64,000 nt of DNA from Exophiala sp. HKRS030. Taxonomy: Eukaryota; Ascomycota; Eurotiomycetes; Chaetothyriales; Herpotrichiellaceae. The DNA is taken from assembly GCA_023897205.1 (NCBI GenBank), contig JAHWDD010000035.1:373175-437174 (forward strand), given 5' to 3'. The notes under the pieces were generated by a model. It worked only from the letters and a program-made list of their open reading frames with translations, had not been told where the DNA came from and made no database searches. Position numbers and translations under genes: made by a program. Shown one piece after another: positions 30,748 through 40,858 of the stretch. Positions within the stretch are counted from its first letter, which is position 1; the number at the start of each line of letters is the position of its first letter.

Positions 30748-32741
30748 ATGCAAGACGGGGCTATTTCAGTGCTAGGACTCTTTAGGTGTCAAGCACACCG
30801 CTTAGAACGCCCACTTTGGTCGACAAGACTCTTCACTGATTTTGGGTTTTGGGTTCCAAGGTACTACTTCGTCCTTAGGGAGAGAGGAGGTTTTCAGTAT
30901 CTTGGAACAATGACCAGCGGACGAAGAGAACTCACTGCTACCGCTTACTTGGCTCTACGCCTGTTGTTCGATGCTATTGAGAAAGATCATTCTCTATTTG
31001 ACGAGCCTCCTGATACGATCAGGGCTCGTCTTGATCAATTGAGTAGACTACTGCCGCGGGAAGAGAAGGAAGACACTCGCCAGTTACACGAGCTATTTAT
31101 CGAGCAGAGAAAATCCTTATTTTGCAACCTTGCAGCCGGGCCTAAGAAGAGTAATAAGACTAGCAGCAGAACTGGTCGAAGTCGGAAAACCCCTTCTAAC
31201 CGTCGCAATATAACCCAAAATAAGAAAGCGATCCATCAGCAGCTACAGCCGCAGGTTACAACATTCCAATGGATCGCACCATCCACCCAGAAACCGCCGC
31301 AGAGCCAAACCGCAAACTCCAAACCTAGCGAGCAACCTATAGTCAACCGCGAGATCCAAATACAGAGATGGCAAGCATATGATCCCGAAAACAAGGATGG
31401 TCTCTCAGTTTACTATGAGCTGGTAAATCAACAAGAAAGGTTGAAAGCATTTTTTACGCGGACACCCCAGAGTTCTATTGTGGCTCAAAATAAAAAGGAG
31501 CAAAAAGAAGACCATCCAATCCTTCGACTGATCGATGACAATGAAACGCCCCATCGCTTTTTCAAGCATACATTATGCGGCTATGCTTCTCTATTTCTAT
31601 TTGTGGATTCTCAGGGGTATCGCGGGGAAAACGAGGGTACAATCCAAAAAGATTACCTACTTCTATGGGAGGGGAGATCTAAGAGAGTGCACAAGGGTCT
31701 ACATTTTGGCGAGAAGGTCGCGAGGCTGGAGAACAAGTTACCAGGTGCGGGCATGCTCGCCATTTGCTTAAAGGAGAAGTTGAACAATACTTCGATCACG
31801 CAAATAGACGCTCTATGTCTCTACATTAAACAAGACGAAACACTACAAAGACTACTCCCACTATTTTCTAACGCAGAGGGCGAGCAGGATTTCTGGGATT
31901 GGGCGATTGGCACGGGCACGGCGAGATCCAAAAAACTGACATCGGGTTCATCAGAGTTGGATTCCAATTTCCGGCATGCAATATCATCCTCTACCACTCC
32001 TGCGCCTAATCAGAGCACCACAACTTGTGTAGATGATGGGGGTGACCACTCTGACGGACCGAGAACCACGGACTGCGTGACATTGTCCAACTCCCGATGT
32101 GAGGAAATCAAAATGCACTTGTACGTGAATACTGATTCTTTTCAGCTCCAGGAGTCCCTCGAAGGAAGGCGCTTGAACCAATCACCAGCACCGAGGCGCA
32201 GAAGCAAAAGCGAATGCGAGTCATAACTCCCGGCAACACCCAGCTGAGAGGTACGATAGCTACCTACACCAACCGCCTCGGCGATAAGGACTCATTGAGC
32301 CAACTATCGTCTGTTCTTGGGGCAAGTCCTTCGACCCGACTTACTGGAACCCAAAACACGCATGCACATAGTTGCAGCTCGAGCAGTCATACCGACTTTA
32401 CGGGTATCAGTACGAACACCAGTCCCTCGGGAGCAAGTGGCCAATCGCTATCCAGTGAGACAACCACAGCACCAATTATCGGCGAAATAAACATCACGGA
32501 AGATGAATCTGAAGAGGGTGGTGGTTCCGGGCCCACCCCAATAGGGTCTGCACACGCGTGTAGTGAAGCGCTACAGGTAAACACTGGAGAACATGGAGTC
32601 AACCCTACGACAACTGAAGTAGACTTGGAAGACCGGGACTGGGATGTAGCGTTCAATGTTTCAGGTCATAATGGGATGGATTTCATGGACGTCTGGCTGG
32701 ACTTCTCGGATGTTAATGGCATGCAATTTCTTGACATCTGA
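30748..32741 (+). CDS. Unknown protein with Ser/Thr-rich C-terminus, two exons
   Basis: Exons 30748-32098 and 32146-32741 are joined across a 47-nt intron (GTGAGG donor, TACTGAT branch, TTTTCAG acceptor) to 648 residues. An in-frame ATG at 30910, with A at -3, is an equally plausible start and gives a more natural N-terminus. The first third is helical (ATAYLALRLLFDAIEKDHSL). A basic Gln/Ser/Lys-rich linker, a mixed globular region (about residues 250-400) and a long Ser/Thr/Gly-rich tail with acidic patches follow. The tail ends in the aromatic repeat-like segment MDFMDVWLDFSDVNGMQF. The acidic-hydrophobic end recalls activation domains, but no DNA-binding domain is seen. The function is unknown. 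Confidence 0.6.
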
Positions 32742-32823
32742 GAAAACTCCATGATGGATGAAAGTTGAAAGAATTGGTCGCATCATTCATTTTAGCGATA
32801 TGGAGTCTTGGAATTCAGCTCGG

Positions 32824-33664
32824 TCAAGTATTTCTCCCATCAGACAATGGTGAGACATGAGCAACCGGTGGTTGTTCCATTTCTTCTCCTCTATCCTGGC
32901 CCTCATCCCGCTTGCCTTGGTTTCGCACTGTGAAGAAGGGGATTGCGCCTGACAGAACTTCGAAGAAATCGGGTGCATGGAGCACAAGAGCATCGCCAAC
33001 ATCCAAGTCCTGGCTCTTGACAGATGATCGATAGCCATCCTGTAACACCCCAGTCACAACACCCAATGGAAGTCTGAATGCTTCGAGGAGAGTTAGGAGT
33101 CGGCTGCGCATGTTTGGGGACATCCTAGATTCTGGAGGTGGAGCGTCTTTCGGTGGCATCTTGCTTGGCTTCAAGGCGCCGACCTCTACGGCTGCTTCAA
33201 GCATTTGGCTCGGTGGGCTTTTCATCAGAACCTTACCATCGCGCAAATTCGGGCCTGATCTTTCGGCGACTTCTAGAGTTTCCGAAGTCTCGTTCTCCCA
33301 GCTGGGGGGTCCTAAAACGAATGCTACCGTCACCTGATTCGTTGAAGGCCACATCACCGCCCCTTTCTGCATGCAAGTGGTGCGCGCACGGTCACGGGCT
33401 AGGCATGACAGTCCATCACTATCGGGAAGTTGGAGAATTTGGGGGTGCTTGGTTTTGAGTTAGTCGGTTTTCAGTACACCTCAAATGTGTTCGTGAACAT
33501 ACCAACACCCTGTCATAGTACTCAAGTAGTTCTGCCTCTTCCGGGCTTTCCCCTTCTGGTGCTACCCATATGTGTCGTTTTTCTACTAGGAATAGGTCTG
33601 CAACAGGGACACATATCCTCAATGCAAGCGCACGGCTTTCCTTTGTAGCTTTAAAAATATGCAT
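32824..33664 (-). CDS. Hypothetical protein, two exons, one-base frame break
   Basis: Exon 1 is 33664-33503, ending at a GTATGT donor. Exon 2 starts at 33398 after a GCCTAG acceptor, with a CTAAC branch site in the intron. The frame in exon 2 holds only if one base is added to the CCCC run at 33360-33363 (GGGG on the coding strand). The product would be about 245 residues. It includes an acidic region (VAPEGESPEEAELLEYYDRV), a mixed central part and a region with DVGDALVLHAPDFFEVLSG. There is no membrane helix or known motif. An alternative donor four bases earlier avoids the frame break but gives a less natural sequence. Confidence 0.45.
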
Positions 33665-34109
33665 ATTGTGAAGCGAAAGAAGGTATGAGTTCAGGTGGCA
33701 CCATACGGCTTTAAATATAGGCAATTGATTTACACGCGTGGTGTATCCTGAAACGAGGTAACCTCAATTCTGGTTTCTTAACTGGTCCACCGCCAGAATA
33801 CTCTTTCCCTACTAGGGCGTGATGATGAGGGACGAATTGATAACGGCAGGGTAATGATTGAAAAATGAAAAAAGTCACGTGAATATATAAAGCCGCCAAG
33901 ACCATCTGAGGTCAGCCTCACGTGCTGTAGGTGAAGTACTACCTCGATAGATAATCTGGATTTTCTGTGAAGGTAACAAAAATTCTGTTTACTCCCCAGT
34001 AGCCACCGCTTTCTCGATAATCCAAAAATAACCACCATAAGAACGGGCTCCTCTCAGATCGGGTATTTGCCTTTGTCCAAGGTAAGTTACACTCCCTTGG
34101 TGAATGGTT
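33665..34109. other. Intergenic
   Basis: Short minus-strand frames only, none convincing. Confidence 0.35.
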
Positions 34110-34331
34110 TCATTTGGAGGGTAGATTTGCATCCAAAAAACCCATGCCGCCGTCCGAGAATTGATGGCCTGGCGCCTGGGATGCTCTGTCGCTGTCACCA
34201 GTGGACTGTTGAGAGGGTGATTTGATGCCGTTCGCTCCTGAGTTGGCAGTCGTTCCATGTCTACCTTGAGGAGGATTCTGCGCTTCTTGCTTGGGAGGAC
34301 TGCTGTTGGGGCCTTCCTGATTGCTCGACAT
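34110..34331 (-). CDS. Small disordered protein
   Basis: The ATG at 34331 opens a 73-residue frame rich in Ser, Gln, Pro, Gly and Asn (MSSNQEGPNSSPPKQEAQN). It ends with a more hydrophobic GMGFLDANLPSK. Composition fits a disordered small protein of the stress-associated type common in fungi. There is no family match by eye. A frame overlapping it on the same strand looks less natural. Confidence 0.35.
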   Translation of the reverse strand: MSSNQEGPNSSPPKQEAQNPPQGRHGTTANSGANGIKSPSQQSTGDSDRASQAPGHQFSDGGMGFLDANLPSK

Positions 34332-34750
34332 GCTGATTGAAGAATTAAGGACGAGCAGTGGTAAGAATTCCGTCGAAGCGGTGGTGCGCGGAAAGCTAAG
34401 CAGGCACATAGATGCAGTAATATCGAATACTGCGGTACAGGTGAGGAGAAAGAGAAATTCGTACAAGTCACGAAATTGGGGATTTTTTATACCTATGGAG
34501 GGCGCGAAGTGCTACTCCTAGACTTCCAATGAAGGCTTTGGAAATATTTCGCAAGTGGAAACCGACCTTAGAATGCATGAATGGATGCATGAGCGGTAGA
34601 GGAGACCAGGGTTCTCGCAATGAAATCTTCACCATCGAGAGTCCTATCATGCACTTCGATCCCCCAAACCGCCCTTATGACCACTAGGGCGAGTTCACAG
34701 TGAACAACGAAGTGGCCGTTTGTTTTCCTGTCTACTCCTAGCGTGCAATT

Positions 34751-35161
34751 TCACTCTGACCATTTTGAGCCAAAACTGAAATGTGTCTGGTGTGAGAGCA
34801 TAATCAGGATAGTCACTAGGATATTAGACAACCCAGGTGAATCAGACAAGGATGACCCCTTTTCGAAGACCATGAAGGGAGCGTCGTCCTCGCTTGTGCT
34901 AGTTATGCACGTTTCGTTCCGCAGAATCAAATCAAAAAGAAAATTGGTAGGCCGCTGTGTCAGGTCATGGCCATCACCAAGGCCCATCTTACGTGGAGCA
35001 ATGGAATCTTGAAGGATACCCGTACCTGGCCCCATGGTCACGGCGGGCATGTACCTCCGATGCTTCCAGGAGTTAATGCAGGCAGAGAGAACCTTCACGC
35101 GAGGGAAGGCGTCAAGGGTTGACACCTTGAATGGAGCTTGGATGTCGCTTGAAGCCCTCAT
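34751..35161 (-). CDS. Hypothetical 136-residue protein
   Basis: The frame opens at ATG 35161. It is a mixed soluble sequence with FPRVKVLSACINSW near residue 20 and an acidic SEDDAPFMVFEK further on. A related-looking frame at 34650-34468 could be a downstream exon, but I could not find a clean splice pair. No motif is recognised. Confidence 0.35.
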   Translation of the reverse strand: MRASSDIQAPFKVSTLDAFPRVKVLSACINSWKHRRYMPAVTMGPGTGILQDSIAPRKMGLGDGHDLTQRPTNFLFDLILRNETCITSTSEDDAPFMVFEKGSSLSDSPGLSNILVTILIMLSHQTHFSFGSKWSE

Positions 35162-35862
35162 ATGCAGGTATCTCTGGCTGCTCTTGGGCTAGCGAACGAT
35201 GGACGGCAGCTTGGCCGGGACAAGGCTCCCACGCCGTGGCTTGCATGACGGCCCTCCCGCTTGCAAAATATAGTAAAGGCTCAGATTAGTCTGTACCGAG
35301 ATATATGTATGCTTATACACAGTCTTGGAGCGGATACAATGGAACGCCAATTCATCTTTGAAGAGGGAACTGAAATAATCACAACTCTATCGGTTCTTTA
35401 ATGGAAGTGGTACTCTCAAGAATACATATAAACGGTAGACAAGCATACAGTACATTTCACTAACCACTGAAGCCAGATCCCGATAGAATTATCCTGATTT
35501 GCATGAAGTTCTTATGGGCTAATGCGCAAGTCTGCTGAACGAAAGGGAACTAGATTTTCCCTCGTATTTCCCCCAATCCGTGCTGCCACCGAGACAGTGT
35601 TTGTTGTCGGCCATTGTTCGACAAATAGGGTGCCTTTCAGCTGGCCACCCAAACCTACTAGTATATCCTGTTGACAGGGCAGACAGTGGGCCGCGATATA
35701 AAATTGTACTAGTGAAGAGGCTGAATATATACAGTCCTAGTTATCTAGCGAAATCTGATTGTTCGCTAGACCTGCATCTCCAAGGTTTTCGGTTCGCAGA
35801 TTGCGTCGTGATATAGTTCGTACTGCTCACTGTGCGCAATTAGAAGCAGCTCATCAGCTCCA
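35162..35862. other. No gene seen
   Basis: The stretch contains only a weak plus-strand frame (35580-35816) without recognisable features. Several TATA-like stretches occur. Confidence 0.35.
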
Positions 35863-36210
35863 TCATTGGTTGTGAATGTCCTTGCATCTCCAGTGGTTAT
35901 CGTTGAAAGATAGCTGGCAACCCTGTCTGGAAATCAGTAAGTTAAATGCAGCTCCCAAATTGGAAATCACATACTCATTTTCGTAGTGTTCGACTGACAT
36001 ATTGCGTGGCTTGAAAGACCAAATCTGTACCTTTCGTAGCAAAAGCATTTTTAAAACAATCCATGCAAGGTCAATGATGGTAGTTCCCCGCCCCAATCTT
36101 GCGAGAATGGGGATTTTACCCCTGCTTGCAATATTCTCGATGGCCGAAGAATACTGGCGGCCCTTGAGACTTAGCCTTGGCGGATGCGACCTCAATTGAC
36201 GGGGCCACAT
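35863..36210 (-). CDS. Hypothetical 115-residue protein
   Basis: The first ATG of a good frame is at 36210. The product is basic, with a hydrophobic central helix (TIIDLAWIVLKMLLLRKVQIW) and a polar end (EYVISNLGAAFNLLISRQG). It might be a membrane-attached or truncated protein. Its start is only 16 bp from the ATG of the divergent heptad-repeat gene. The family is not recognised. Confidence 0.42.
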   Translation of the reverse strand: MWPRQLRSHPPRLSLKGRQYSSAIENIASRGKIPILARLGRGTTIIDLAWIVLKMLLLRKVQIWSFKPRNMSVEHYENEYVISNLGAAFNLLISRQGCQLSFNDNHWRCKDIHNQ

Positions 36211-36225
36211 GATCCTATTAGCCCC

Positions 36226-37360
36226 ATGTCCAGCATCGACCAATCAGACGCGGCCACGGCCCCCGGTTTCCATCAAACTGCTACATCTTTCCATCAACCT
36301 GCTACATCTTTCCATCAAACTGCTACATCCTTCCATCAATCTGCTACATCTTTCCATCAAACTACCACATTTTTACATCAAACCACTCCATCTTTCTATC
36401 AAACTACCATATCTTTCCATTGAACTACTACATACTCCTATCAAGTTGCCTCATATTCCTATCAAGCTATCCACACATTCCCATCAAACGATAAAAGTTT
36501 CCATTAAACTGACATCGAACAACTTATCAGTCATCTCCAAGGTGTCATCAAGATTCTATCCCTAGCTCGCACTTTTGATTTGTCAACTGATTGCCAGATG
36601 GCCACAGACCAGATTATCGAAACTGGGCTAAGTTACCAGCAGGGGGCCAATCTGACGATATCCAAGGCGCAGTGACTGCATGCCGTAAAAAACTCGAGCA
36701 TGTTAATAACCAGATTAGGACACTTGGTCGTCTCTCAGGAAGGGGTCCAAAGCTTGTCAAAGATGCTGTTGGCATCATGACAGCAACGGAGCAGTCTCGG
36801 GAAAATAACGTGTACCAGGAATTTCTGGGCGACATTGCACATCACTGCGGCAGCGGAATGACGTTGCTGTGTGCCGCCGGCCTCGGGAAACAGCGAGTGG
36901 CCCGGCTGAGTGTCGAAGGTAGGACTAGTATCATTGGTTTCCTCAAGAGCAACAAGTCTAGTTTTTGTCACACCATTCTGGATACGCTAGCTACCGCGTA
37001 CGAGGTTCCTTCTGCGAACGGTTAGTTAGAGTCATCTTTTGTTGATCGAGAAGGCTAAGTTACAGTAGATCTAGCAAAAGTAAACGGAAAATATCAAGGT
37101 ACGGGAGGATACCCAACATAGAATTAGCTGACCATTTAGACATACCTCCCTATCGTACCAAGCTACTAGCTGAAGATCTCCTCGAGTTTCTGCAAGAGCA
37201 CCTAGGAGAATATCCCCCTCTGGCAATAAAAGTTTCGAAGAATGAATCACCTTCAATCGAGGTATCGTGGGAGATGGGCCAGGATCTGATCGTACATGTT
37301 ATGGAATGCGAACGGCAGCGATATCTCTCAAGTCGAGCGAGGGCGAGGGCGAATGTATAG
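36226..37360 (+). pseudogene. Heptad-repeat gene with helical C-terminal region, interrupted
   Basis: From ATG 36226 the frame encodes a short leader and then about eight heptads of the type SFHQTAT. It hits TGA (36421) and TAA (36505), both at positions where the repeat should have Gln. Beyond them the same frame gives a helical region (DIEQLISHLQGVIKILSLA). It must gain one base in GGGGG at 36642-36646, reaches an intron (37021-37065), and needs one more base in CCC at 37122-37124 to continue to TAG 37358. The whole would be about 363 residues. An in-frame ATG at 36599 lies beyond both stops, so a shorter protein may still be made. The helical region could be a signalling-type helical domain, but no ATPase follows. 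Confidence 0.5.
36267..36434 (+). repeat. 21-bp tandem repeat, about eight units
   Basis: The unit is TTTCCATCAAACTGCTACATC with increasing divergence rightward; traces continue to about 36507. In the plus-strand frame each unit encodes one heptad (Phe-His-Gln-Thr-Ala-Thr-Ser). Divergence is mostly C/T changes. Confidence 0.9.
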
Positions 37361-37706
37361 GACTGTTGGCTTTCCGTATAGCATGCATGTTTGACCCTTT
37401 TGAATATCCAACTTAGCAAAACCAGTGGCTCCATCGCCTGTCTCCTCCTGTTGAAGACCCAGGCCACCGCCAGTTACCTGTACCCAGCCATTTCCGCTGC
37501 TCTTGTCAACCACAACTCCACAAGCGTCCGGATATTTTTCATATTTGAAGTCGTTTGCTCCAGTCGTTTCCTCCGTATCGACCAGAACATCTGTCCTGCC
37601 GCGCACCTAGCCGTGTTAGTAGTTATTCATAGCAAGCGTAACACCGACGCACCATCTCTTCAGCTTTCTCTTTCAGCTTTTTCTTTTCGCTTTCCTCCCT
37701 CGTCAT
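37328..37706 (-). CDS. Small hypothetical protein, two exons
   Basis: Exons 37706-37653 and 37606-37328 are joined across a 46-nt intron with a GTGCGT donor, an ACTAACAC branch and a CTAG acceptor. The product is 110 residues: a very basic/acidic helix at the start (TREESEKKKLKEKAEEM), then a Gly/Asp-rich part (GANDFKYEKYPDACGVVVD). Its 3' end overlaps that of the heptad-repeat gene by 33 bp, tail to tail. The function is unknown. Confidence 0.45.
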
Positions 37707-38411
37707 CTCGAGAGGGCAGGATAGGATTCAAGGAGAATAGGATGACCGCGCAAATTCGTGCAAGGACCTGTAAAGGTCAAGAGGTAAGGATATAAACTGC
37801 CTGCAGGCAGGCGCTGCGGATGTGATTTCTTATGAGAGGCAAAGCAGAGAGGTCAGATCAGATTATTGTGTCTCATTATAATTCGTCACAGGTTTCTCAA
37901 AAGGTATAGAAGCCCCACGAAGAGGGAAGAGCAAGGTTTCCGAAAACGCTGCCACGTTACTCGAGTCGGTGATATCAATTCGGGCATCAAGTCGTTGATG
38001 CCCGATGGCTATGAGGTGACTACTTAGTTGCCCCTCTCCTTAGAGATTTTTTAGGCTACAGGGGATCACGTGCTGGTCTCTACCGCTAACTATGGGTCAC
38101 TCCTTCAAGCCTAGGCACGTCAAACCTAGCCCCTCAGTGATTGTATGCGACTTAGGAAGGCTGCCAATCGGTACATAACTGACATGAAATTGGGCAGCAT
38201 AATACTTTTGTATCTTCTATCTAATGATGAGCTATCCGAGCACTACTGCCTCTTACTCCGAAGTTGGTATCTTCAAATTTCATACTAGTTGTTGTCTCTT
38301 TCCATTACCCGATCCACCTTCTGATTGATTCAAACCCAACCAGGTACTCTGTCCATTTCTGTTTAGAAGGATCCCGCAACTAACTCCCAGATTAGGACAA
38401 TAGTCACACGC
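37707..38411. other. No gene seen
   Basis: It contains CGGGCATCAAGTCGTTGATGCCCG, a short imperfect hairpin near 37980-38004, which is the only structure noticed. Confidence 0.35.
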
Positions 38412-38624
38412 ATGGCAAATCGGAACTCGGCGACGTCTGTCAAGTCGGACGATTACATTGATCCGGTCATTGAGGAAGCTATCAAAGCAACCCCTGCACA
38501 AATGCAGCAGTTCAGATCTTCCAGCGAAGCCGTACTGAGAAAAAGGGCGGAAGTACCCTTGAGTAAATTGGAGGACGCAGTTGCAAAAGAAATAAAGAAA
38601 AACCCTGGGCGTCGAATACAATAA
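38412..38624 (+). CDS. Small hypothetical helical protein
   Basis: ATG 38412 opens a 70-residue charged, helical frame (YIDPVIEEAIKATPAQMQQF) ending in a basic KKNPGRRIQ. There is no signal or membrane segment. It is convergent with the APH-family gene, 12 bp between stops. The family is not recognised. Confidence 0.42.
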   Translation: MANRNSATSVKSDDYIDPVIEEAIKATPAQMQQFRSSSEAVLRKRAEVPLSKLEDAVAKEIKKNPGRRIQ

Positions 38625-38636
38625 ATGCTGGGGAGG

Positions 38637-40210
38637 CTAAGAATGTGTGAAAGCTCGCTGTAATTCCGCTTCAAACTCCATCCGATGTTTGACCTTTAGC
38701 GTGATGAAGTCCGTGGCATTACGCGTCCAATATGGATAGGTTTTATAGTACAATTCGGGATCACCCTGATGTTCCTTGCAAAATAATGGTTGGAGTCGGT
38801 GGTAGAAGAAGTCCAGGAGCGCGGTAGGGTTTTGCAACGCAAGGATGTACCAGAATGTACCACTCTCCCAGTTGCGGTTCATTGCGGATGAGATCAACCT
38901 AGAGGGCTGTAAGGAAACCTCTTCCAGTTTGAGTGACTCCATAAATTCTTCGCGCTGTGTGTTATAAGTCTCGGTAGTAATCATGTCACCGAGTTCGTCC
39001 GTAAGCCAAATAGGGGCTGAATAAAAGCAGAGGGAAGGACTGCGGTCCATTCCAGATCAAGGAGAGCCTTGAGATTCCATTCGGAATCCACAATCAAGTT
39101 GCTCTGGTGGAAATCCGTAAGGCAAGGAGAGAATGGTCCGCGGCTGTCGTCTGCTTCGAAAAATGCCGGTCGTACGGTTCGCATCAATGCGAGAGCCGAC
39201 ATCTGAGCCGCGCAATCACTGGCACTCTGGGCGGCGTTCGGTTGATAGCTTAGACGGTTGTCATGACACCTCAGGACATCATTGACATAGGAGTCGACGG
39301 TGCTGTAGGTGCGACTTCTTGGGATTGGAACCGGAATTCCCTCGTTCTCAGACATCTGGATATCCATCGTCAGGGGCGGTTCTCCAAACGAGCAAAACCC
39401 TCCCCGTCGATTGTTAACGATCCGATCTTAGGGAAGATCTGTTGAGCTAGACTCAGCTGTATGCGTGAGATGCCACGATATAGGTTTTGTCTCAATTTCG
39501 GGTTGGCCCGGCCAGCCTCCCAAGTAGTTGAGAGCATCTGTCCATCTCTTTCATCAATATATTCTAGTAGCAGATAGCCCCCGAGTGCGTTTGAAGTACC
39601 GGTCGGGTGCTGGACGTAGTTTGAAGGGACCGGATAACCTAGCCAGGATCGTAGTCGGCGCCGAATAGAATACATCAGACGCGTGAGGAGAGGAAGGTGC
39701 TGAACAGCAGTGAACTAAAGTGTCCTCCGTTAGTCGGGTTTGTCAGAAGAACAAGGGGCACAGGCGCACAAACGGTTTGACCTGTGGAAAGCGCAAATCC
39801 ATAGAGATGTGGGACTCGCACATCTGGGCAAGTTTCTTGAAATAGCGTGTAGGTCGCAGCCTCGCACCGGAGTTTCTCGTCGCTATTACCCGGATGAGTG
39901 TTGTCACCAACGCGGTAAGGTAGTGGGAACCGGATTATAAGGCGTTTCCCGTTCTCGACGGTTACCGGGACGCATAAGTTGAAAGACCCATATCTCCATG
40001 TTAGTGGGTCCTCGACGCGACATACCGAGGGAGAATGTAGACCCAGATGATGAGCGATGCGTTCTTGGATTGAGGGCCTGTGTTTGTAGATACGCTGGTA
40101 GAGCTTGCGTCGCTCTTGGGGTATCGCAGTTGTAGGAGGATATTTGAACGGCAGTCTTTGGCTTCCTCGTACGTGATCTCCTTATGGAGAAGGGAGCGGA
40201 CGCTGGTCAT
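38637..40210 (-). CDS. APH-family (aminoglycoside-phosphotransferase-like) kinase, three one-base breaks
   Basis: Two exons, 40210-39774 and 39714-38637, are separated by a 59-nt intron with a GACTAAC branch. The reading frame needs one extra C in each of three CCCC runs (GGGG on the plus strand at 40118-40121, 39373-39376 and 39013-39016), after which it spans 505 residues. Recognisable points: the N-lobe strand GKRLIIRFPLPYRVGD, GFALSTGQTF, the linker GYLLLEYID, and the catalytic loop LTDFHQSNLIVD followed by LLDLEW, where Asp and Asn bind metal. This is the large fungal APH/ChoK-like family. Its substrates are mostly unknown and it is not evidence of antibiotic resistance. The fold and catalytic residues look intact. 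Confidence 0.72.
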
Positions 40211-40858
40211 CGTGAGTGGACTGCATTATCAAGGTCAAGGACAAAATTGCTCATGGTCCGGCTTTTCATGGAAACCTGTCAAGGAGGAACTCATCAGGAG
40301 TATCTAGGGCGGAGTCGAGAGAATGGGAGCACCTAGAGATAGGTAGATCATAGATGGAAAGTGAGCCGAATGGCATCTGGCCGCACTCCAAAAGTGTGAG
40401 CTCGCGCAGATTTCATCTCTTGGGCCCCGAGAAAGTCTACATCGGGTAAGGGCGGACGAGCCAGTGGAGTGAAGACAAAAGTATGCGTTATTGGCTGATA
40501 TTTGGAGATTACAAACGCCTTCGACGACCAATGATGTGTCATCTCAATTGGAGTCCTGCGGTTCATTGGCAAGCCGAGTGCCGGGCAAATCATACATGGG
40601 CTTTCAGGTGATGTGTTGATTCAGGCCTCGAGTACAAAGTACAAACTCAGGCAAAAGCGGCAGTTGCCGTATGCAGGACTGCGGTCACCAAAACAATGAG
40701 CATAGCTACGAAACCTGTGCGGCACCAAGATGCAGAGTTCAGTGGAAACGATGTCAAGTCTGGCCGAATTGCAATGGTACGCACTATAGGATCTGCAAGA
40801 AATGCGCTAAGCATCCAGGTGGAAAACCACATTGGTGGTAGCAGCGTGACCTATTTGT
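40211..40858. other. No convincing gene
   Basis: Short frames on both strands only. This is the upstream region of the APH-family gene. Confidence 0.35.

Noticed and set aside
37980..38004. Hairpin CGGGCATCAAG/CGTTGATGCCCG as a terminator or regulatory RNA
   Set aside because: Short and imperfect, with no adjacent gene end or T-run; could be chance.
38637..40210. Antibiotic-resistance gene
   Set aside because: The APH fold is shared by a large fungal family of mostly unknown substrates; nothing points to aminoglycosides.
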